This document shows, one piece after another, positions 17,801-19,841 of a DNA stretch of 19,841 bases (position 1 is its first letter; each line of letters begins with the position of its first letter). A program made the position numbers and the translations under genes. The notes below the pieces were generated by a model. It saw nothing but the letters and a program-made list of their open reading frames with translations. It was not told the DNA's origin and ran no database searches. The DNA is from JAXGPP01 sp964436865. Its GTDB lineage: Bacteria; Planctomycetota; Planctomycetia; Pirellulales; Thermoguttaceae. The stretch lies in NCBI GenBank assembly GCA_964436865.1, contig CAYTFK010000099.1, positions 1 to 19,841 of the forward strand. The letters run 5' to 3'.

Positions 17801-19841
17801 TACGATCGGATTCGGGCGACGGGGGGTGGTCCGCAGGCAACCCTAATCTCGCAGATTTCCTATAACGGCACGAACGTTTCGTTCAGCGGCCTGACGACCG
17901 GGCCCGCGAACGTCGAAGGTGGCAAGTATTCTAACGTATTGTTCGCCACGGATTCAAACTCGGTCTATGCGATCGACATGTCGGACCCGACGGCCCCGCA
18001 GTTGATTCCGGTCTTCGAGGGTTCCGCGTACCGCGCGCAGCTGTCGGTGTCGGGAGTCCGAGGTCTTGCCTTCTCGCCGGTGGACTACAACCTCTGGCAC
18101 ATGACCCGCCGCCGCGAAAACGACGCCGGGCATGGGGTTGAGACTACCTATGACCAGACTCGCAACGGCGAGAGCGATTTCCGTGTGCCCGGCGACTACA
18201 GCATGTACTTCGGCCTGGAGGATCCTGACACTGGACTGGTCGCGCCGGGTTGGGCCCAACCTGGGGCCACCAACTTCGACAATGACAGCGATGCCGGCGA
18301 CACCGAAGTCTTCCAGAGCTACAACCTGCCCGGCGGCGCTTCTGGCAGTCTGAGTACCAACACGTTCAGCCTGGCCGGCTACAGCGCGCTGGACAAGCCG
18401 GTGCTGTACTTCACGTACTTCGCTGCGACAGAGGCGAGCCAGCACTACGACGGTGCGAAGGTTTATATCTCCAACGACGGTGCCAAGTGGGATCTGATCT
18501 CCACCAACACCAATACGCAGGACGGCGGCGGGCGCGATCCGGGCGTCGGCCGACTGATGCAGACTCCGACCGTCGCAACGCAAATCATCGACGAGATCGT
18601 CGACGACGGACAGTGGCGGCAGGCGCGTGTCGACCTCAGCCGCTACGCCGGTATGGACAATCTCCGGCTGCGGTTCGATTTCAGCACCGCCGCCGACATG
18701 CAGATCGGCGATACGTCGATCAGCACGGCCGATCAGCGCCGCTACCTGGCTGCCCTGCCGGCGTGGAAACTCCAGGACGGCGACCAGTTCACCATCGGAA
18801 GCGAGACGTTCGAGATCGACCTCGGCTATGCTCTCGTTCTGCCGAACGTGGCCGGCCGCGCGATCGGCGACGGCGAGTGGTTCGAGATTACCGATGGTCT
18901 GGGAACCACCGTCCGCTTCGAGTTCGACAAGGACGGCAGCGTGGTACAAAGTCCCAGCCTCCGCGCCGTCAACATTACTGACGCAAGCAGCACTGCGGCG
19001 GTGGGCACCGCGATCCGCTCGGCGATCAGCGCCAGCACGCTGCGGGTTACGCCGTACACCGACACGACGAACGATCCGAACCGCATCTTCCTCACCCGTG
19101 CGATGTCTGTCATCCAGGGCGCGCCGGTGGGCGATACGACCGACGTGGTCATCCAGGGCAACGCGCCCGGAACGAGCGGCGGCACCCGCGTGCCGCTGAA
19201 CGGCGACATGGACATCAACCAGGTCGCGCAAATCATCACGGCCGTGGTGAATCAGCAGTTGAATCGCACGGTCGACGGGGTGGCCATCACCTCGGCTCCA
19301 GAACCGCTGCGGGCGCCGTCGCTTACCGGCATCAACGGGCGGCAGTTCAGCATTGGCGCGGTGACCAGCGACGGGCTGTACCAGGTGACGACGTTCACCT
19401 ACGGCGGCACGGGGACCGGCCGCGTCAATCTCGCCGGTGTGACGACGCGCGCCGACCTTGCCCTGGCAACAGCGAACGCAATTAACTCGACTGCGGCCGC
19501 GTTGGGTCTCAACCTTTCGGCAACGTCCAACGGTGACGTAACGATGGTGGGCGGCACGGTGGCGGTGTTCGATCCGCTCACGAGCGGCATGAAACGGGCG
19601 GCCCAGCCGGTCCTCCAACTCGATACGGCTGTGGGCGACGTGATGTACCTCATCGGATACACGGCCACCAGCGGCAAGCTGCCCTATAGCGGTACCGCCA
19701 ACGAAGACAGCCTCGGCGAATTGCAGGGCGACCGGCCGATCAACCAGCGGTACAACGACGGCGATGGCCCGGATGATCGTTTCCGCCGCTTCAACCGCGG
19801 GCAGAACAACTACTTCGAAGGCTTCTACATCGACGACATCA
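8831..19841 (+). CDS. Giant multidomain surface/extracellular protein with S8 and metzincin protease domains (3' cut by window edge)
   Basis: One frame stays open for 3670 codons to the window end with no stop, so the gene is longer still. Order by residue: 1-50 basic tail (KSRRGRLKK at 23-31) ending in VEQFEARVLLS, the LEPRxLLS-like motif of planctomycete giant exported proteins; about 60-185 S8 prodomain-like; 195-515 kexin/furin-like subtilase (Asp212, His249, Asn350, Ser465); 540-666 P domain; 690-980 Ig-like, with an acidic loop at 991-998; 1000-1145 metzincin (HEIGHLLGYGH at 1110-1120, Met1130); about 1150-1290 PPC-like; 1340-2160 right-handed beta-helix with three repeated blocks; about 2195-2370 and 2520-2670 PPC-like; about 2740-3060 possible beta-propeller (LYSVDPFTG, NSVYAIDMSDP); about 3120-3310 MAM/lectin-like jelly roll. 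Four 'FEFD' modules are interspersed. No hydrophobic signal peptide is seen. Likely a surface or secreted protein for protein or polymer breakdown or attachment (inference). Domain borders are estimates by eye. Confidence 0.9.
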   Translation, partial: MGIWESFRGLTTRSARATQQGAKSRRGRLKKHTRPRDLRVEQFEARVLLSINPVAEDDVLWNRTLTGALDAAADLSRYSVDTLVQTDQWVVALAPGDSSDYRAAAAGAQSLGRAGALPDNFYIWQFSSYVNGIEAAQRLAASENVAMFYPLVPISVESAATPNDDLFRDQWNLKSIVQTGPAPSMNVTTAWDLTALDGTPIRGNGVVIGIVDDGLESTHGDLSANVLNALGRDFNDNDFDPSPGAGNNHGTAVAGVAAARQNNSTGISGVASGASLAGIRLTAAAPTDTLIAQALTHANGQIAIYNNSWVTVQDFQTLPSTLAALNNIGSGTAAAGRGGLGSIVVNAAGNSGYTGQRTDYQLLTNDRHVITVGAVGADGKPATYYDQASSTVRRYSEPGASLFVSAYSGSYVGMEWKGLVTTDRSLDNGYNTSGTDTDIFGQAFPDTNTTPGFNTNFTSTFGGTSAAAATVSGIIAMMLQANPNLTYRDVQHILVQAARQNDFASEEWATNGGGHAVHHDYGFGIVDARKAVELASTWKTVRAESSQTTGLITLNRALPDNDLTGIVDTVTLQNQINKIEWAELTIDFGSGHADAGDLEIILTSPLGTEAVFSQPRADAAGPLGRWTFSTPRFWDEASGGDWTLTIRDRQTGQTGTLASWELRVRGVANVSGPDLSAVIPNAGSVIIPGSDIDPFRIAPRELLLRFNEGQQIDPASFAPDTIPAGQKSIQIVNKATGRPVEFGYINIGDRANEVIVRFAESLPDGEYQLKIFGTGSNPLKNKATPPEVFRLGEDLTLDFTLDLGPQVISVVPQPITRGTSGLTQARDKIEVYFDQQLDPAAATNRQFYQLIATQETATPDDDVVILPSVTPDGVVYDPVAKKVTLKFDSDLANLVTDPLKKGTGAFRLRIGNAYEKVTTTPITVGEAGENFYTAENLSTSFGQSSGPHSVILTAEILASHATPYNLEWPGAVDEPGHRDLPANMGIEDHLDGDSDPDGVHGITNFTYSFPDIIGTDSSSGAPLYNLITAAQKQRAREIFSIYANYLGVTFTEVPSGGMRIATGDLKVFPRLTSAPGGVGGVAGGGMAVMDYAENWGASEFGGSWFQVALHEIGHLLGYGHSYDLPPYTVMGSSESGTTTVGTFEPVFPGDYDIVHGQHMYRPDSTDLDLYRFDLQERGLFSAEILAERLANSSLLDSSLTLYQQYVAQEKYTVNGTTVEIPVTRFRAIASNDDFYSEDSFVEMYLQPGTYYVGVSSTGNNQYDPSIDDTGIGGTTEGKYELRLNFRPGGVDPEDPATFLGSASNPSITDTTATLFDGDADGVPGGTYNFWFNVQAAAGAEADRDTIYVDKASTATNPDGSLAAPFKTITAAFARAEQRVASGYGNQIVRIVGNNFANDDPSNPATLTDNLAYEIGRRAFDNTPLADGTQMEVPRGVTVMIDAGATFKLLGANINVGSLSQGIDKSRGALQVLGTPAQSVYFTSFHDETLGRDSEPNSTTAAKGDWGGLVFRNDLDYDYIAAYDPGMTTAAREVLETQGIFLNYVNHADIRYGGGEVVVNSVRGIYDPIHMAEARPTVTYNTIRFSADSAMSGDPNSFADTRFQNWDPISPFTQEYDRVGPLVRGNRLLDNSVNGMYIRIRTDPGQPISEQEVAARWDDWDIVHVVPENLFLNGTPGGAIRGARTTNLSLVDEHHIQAVAGSSILDTETFTLFDGRNEVAFEFDRLPNANGVAAGRQQILIDPTDSAAVVASKIAIAINNVYNAGRLEISASAAGSIVTLTLDGAEIRLDGFGTYVARTDARLQVDPGMIVKLQGSRIETEIGAQLIAEGRGGTGDAPGYKVIFTSLLDDRYGAGGTFNTSDNTGTQQPSRGDWGGISFGPLSEGSIDQAVIAYGGGGTAIEGGFANFDPIEIRQAKVRVANSRFEYNDSGSAGDRNGRGFIGPATIYVRGAQPVIVNNDFLDNDGAIVSIDVNALKSTVVPDWGRSTGAIGDFSAYGDNRGPLVRENRMSDTRKNGSTINAMEVRGGILTTESVWDDTDIVYVLTTQVIVRNYHHVGGLRLQSGVDESLVVKLQGANAGFVAEGTALEIDDRIGGTIQIVGMPGHPVVLTALADDSLGAGFDLFDRPQFDTNGNGIQVGAATPGAWAGITLDRYSNDRNVGVVNERELPYGSQADANSRPLQGAETLGELAPEEKAGDDNLRLGFEIRGSIRFDSPDDADVYVFKATPGTEIWLDIDRTTHALDAIIEVIDADGNVLARSDNSPAEVTSDDVYGDTSLLYEAFDSLRVKTMDRDQWFPSDRAAPATDSRDFYTTNPRDPGMRLVLDGPAGGQARDYYIRVRSSLSMGVTGGESSIVEGSYFIVSFPDRNDVTRLVEFEFDKAGDGIGTSPVGNPRYGISIAAGDTADQVAAKIRDAVNSAAANEQLALSLSALPVTARILGAGTANVRVVLDGLHVGFNPRSTEANGTLALTHLSNTSGAYQLQLRLRETQDIPGSTVRYADIRYAQTGIEVLGFPGHSPLTGESSELSGDNNTLSGANPLGNLLGVDRNTISTAGYLDSRTDVDWYSITVDYQGIQSIPGFNDMGSIYATIFDIDYADGMARPDLKLWVYNSSGQLLLVGGASNVADDRPEPIPGAEVADLSRGSVGARDPFIGTAYLPEGNNVTYYVAVTSTLAESTELDDTLSPLTRREPLDSINRIATEHFRPSGSMTARPYSNPNYSDPTFLGQRLTPIPNEFKLTDVVFYVNTTNDLYSVDPFTGALETDVSGTSARLPNDTGTNYNDIAMRNDGRLYTVTGRGTAGARQYMRLNTGNARQAVSTNTIGINTRYVDGNGALQTFTASGSIDIEFNALVHAFNSGGTSDRIALGVGHAAAGVAAGEDATGAAHTYYRNLVYALNEDGSPIQYPSSTAPSTPRATSDIIPFGQLVPDAIEGGELGGASFTGLAYVGGQLYGVTDRGGIYRIDGVSSGTNVRSTGTWGFRPQDYDNQYDRIRATGGGPQATLISQISYNGTNVSFSGLTTGPANVEGGKYSNVLFATDSNSVYAIDMSDPTAPQLIPVFEGSAYRAQLSVSGVRGLAFSPVDYNLWHMTRRRENDAGHGVETTYDQTRNGESDFRVPGDYSMYFGLEDPDTGLVAPGWAQPGATNFDNDSDAGDTEVFQSYNLPGGASGSLSTNTFSLAGYSALDKPVLYFTYFAATEASQHYDGAKVYISNDGAKWDLISTNTNTQDGGGRDPGVGRLMQTPTVATQIIDEIVDDGQWRQARVDLSRYAGMDNLRLRFDFSTAADMQIGDTSISTADQRRYLAALPAWKLQDGDQFTIGSETFEIDLGYALVLPNVAGRAIGDGEWFEITDGLGTTVRFEFDKDGSVVQSPSLRAVNITDASSTAAVGTAIRSAISASTLRVTPYTDTTNDPNRIFLTRAMSVIQGAPVGDTTDVVIQGNAPGTSGGTRVPLNGDMDINQVAQIITAVVNQQLNRTVDGVAITSAPEPLRAPSLTGINGRQFSIGAVTSDGLYQVTTFTYGGTGTGRVNLAGVTTRADLALATANAINSTAAALGLNLSATSNGDVTMVGGTVAVFDPLTSGMKRAAQPVLQLDTAVGDVMYLIGYTATSGKLPYSGTANEDSLGELQGDRPINQRYNDGDGPDDRFRRFNRGQNNYFEGFYIDDI
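9413..10375 (+). other. S8 (kexin/furin-like) peptidase domain within the giant protein
   Basis: Residues 195-515. Catalytic motifs in order: VVIGIVDDGLESTHGDL (Asp212), NNHGTAVAGVAA (His249), VNAAGNSG (oxyanion Asn350) and FGGTSAAAATVSGI (Ser465). The DDGLE form and the following P domain place it with proprotein-convertase-like subtilases rather than plain subtilisin. The preceding region (WVVAL..., LGRAGALPDNFYIWQF, TPNDDLFRDQWNL) resembles the S8 prodomain and the usual entry 'DPxFxxQWxL'. All catalytic residues are present, so activity is expected. Confidence 0.85.
10448..10828 (+). other. P (Homo B) domain within the giant protein
   Basis: Residues 540-666: a beta-rich segment with IEWAELTIDFGSGHADAGDL, EIILTSPLGTEAVF, and the closing GGDWTLTIRDRQTGQTGTL ASWELRVRG, the standard pattern of P domains that stabilise kexin-type proteases. 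Confidence 0.85.
11828..12265 (+). other. Metzincin-type (M10-like) peptidase domain within the giant protein
   Basis: Residues 1000-1145. The opening ITNFTYSFPD and the helix REIFSIYANYLGVTFTEV followed by MRIATGD match matrixin/serralysin-like N-lobes. The zinc motif HEIGHLLGYGH gives His1110, Glu1111, His1114 and His1120; TVMGS supplies a Met-turn at Met1130, ten residues later. All expected zinc and catalytic residues are present. Confidence 0.75.
13142..13492 (+). repeat. Beta-helix block, copy 1 (protein-level repeat)
   Basis: Residues 1438-1554: MIDAGATFKLLGANINVGS, VLGTPAQSVYFTSFHDETLG, then GDWGGLVF and a closing RYGGG. It is followed by GPLVRGNRLLDN and WDDWDIVHV, both echoed after copy 2. 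Confidence 0.7.
13937..14179 (+). repeat. 'FEFD' module, copy A
   Basis: Residues 1703-1783: TETFTLFDGRNEVAFEFDR, then an IxID strand and the helix VVASKIAIAINN, then a closing strand VTLTLDG. Such modules recur in large bacterial surface proteins. Confidence 0.6.
14252..14521 (+). repeat. Beta-helix block, copy 2 (protein-level repeat)
   Basis: Residues 1808-1897: MIVKLQGSRIETEIGAQLIA, VIFTSLLDDRYG, GDWGGISF and AYGGGG. It is followed by GPLVRENRMSD and WDDTDIVYV. Same element order as copy 1. Confidence 0.7.
15032..15301 (+). repeat. Beta-helix block, copy 3 (diverged protein-level repeat)
   Basis: Residues 2068-2157: SLVVKLQGANAGFVAEGTAL, HPVVLTALADDSLGAGFDLF and GAWAGITL in place of GDWGGI. 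The YGGG turn is lost and the block leads into a PPC-like domain. Confidence 0.6.
15935..16201 (+). repeat. 'FEFD' module, copy B
   Basis: Residues 2369-2457: VEFEFDKAGDGIG, ISIAAGDTADQVAAKIRDAV and closing VRVVLDG. Element order matches copy A. Confidence 0.6.
18770..19108 (+). repeat. 'FEFD' module, copy C
   Basis: Residues 3314-3426: DGDQFTIGSETFEIDLGY and GEWFEITDGLGTTVRFEFDK, then SSTAAVGTAIRSAIS. It has an extra leading strand pair compared with copies A and B. Confidence 0.6.
19337..19561 (+). repeat. 'FEFD'-like module, copy D (diverged)
   Basis: Residues 3503-3577: GRQFSIGAVTSDGLYQVTTF, then RADLALATANAINS and a closing strand DVTMVGGTV. The FEFD core is absent, so membership rests on the helix and strand pattern only. 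Confidence 0.4.

Noticed and set aside
10742..19618. Long minus-strand open frames inside the giant gene (about 520, 543, 340 and 554 codons at 10742-12304, 12671-14302, 15362-16384 and 17954-19618)
   Set aside because: Their translations are Arg/His/Val/Asp-rich without domains and mirror the GC-rich codon pattern of the sense gene, which shows recognisable domains throughout.
8831..19841. Possible frameshift or stop within the giant gene
   Set aside because: Reading the single frame from 8831 codon by codon gives continuous domain-like protein to the window end with no stop.
1..19841. tRNA, rRNA, CRISPR, insertion sequences, attachment sites or phage genes
   Set aside because: No cloverleaf, direct-repeat array, transposase motif or integrase motif was seen on either strand by reading.

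Overview
The window looks like a chromosomal segment from a planctomycete, most likely of the Pirellulales type. This is inferred from the GC-rich sequence, a Gfo/Idh/MocA oxidoreductase next to a DUF6807 (PmoA-like) protein, and a giant exported-type protein whose N-terminus carries the planctomycete 'LEPRxLLS'-like motif (here VEQFEARVLLS). No RNA genes, insertion sequences, CRISPR arrays or phage genes were seen.

Layout. (1) Positions 3-1847, plus strand: the C-terminal part of a Gfo/Idh/MocA oxidoreductase, then a secreted DUF6807 protein. (2) Positions 1991-7145, minus strand: a tightly packed probable operon, in transcription order SDR oxidoreductase, class II aldolase, D-2-hydroxyacid dehydrogenase, GldA-like metal-dependent polyol dehydrogenase, and a beta-propeller lipoprotein. 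It has an ATGA overlap, strong Shine-Dalgarno sites, one intercistronic hairpin and a candidate terminator facing the plus-strand pair. (3) Positions 7445-8266, plus strand: an ABC-2 type permease without an adjacent ATPase, followed by a cluster of small hairpins. (4) Positions 8267-8830: a 564-base non-coding stretch with an AT-rich end holding two sigma-70-like promoter candidates. (5) Positions 8831 to the window end, plus strand: one uninterrupted reading frame of at least 3670 codons, cut by the window edge.

How the genes may work together. The minus-strand operon holds the enzyme types of a sugar, polyol or sugar-acid catabolic route: two alcohol/polyol oxidation steps, one 2-hydroxyacid oxidation or reduction step and a retro-aldol step. 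The Gfo/Idh/MocA and DUF6807 genes are commonly found in carbohydrate-related loci of this phylum. No kinase, regulator or glycoside hydrolase is visible, so the substrate cannot be named.

The most unusual object is the giant protein. It combines a kexin/furin-like S8 serine protease (prodomain, D212/H249/N350/S465, P domain), a second, metzincin-type zinc protease domain (H1110-E-x-x-H1114 ... H1120, M1130), PPC-like domains, three repeated beta-helix blocks and four copies of a roughly 85-residue 'FEFD' module. It has no classical signal peptide.
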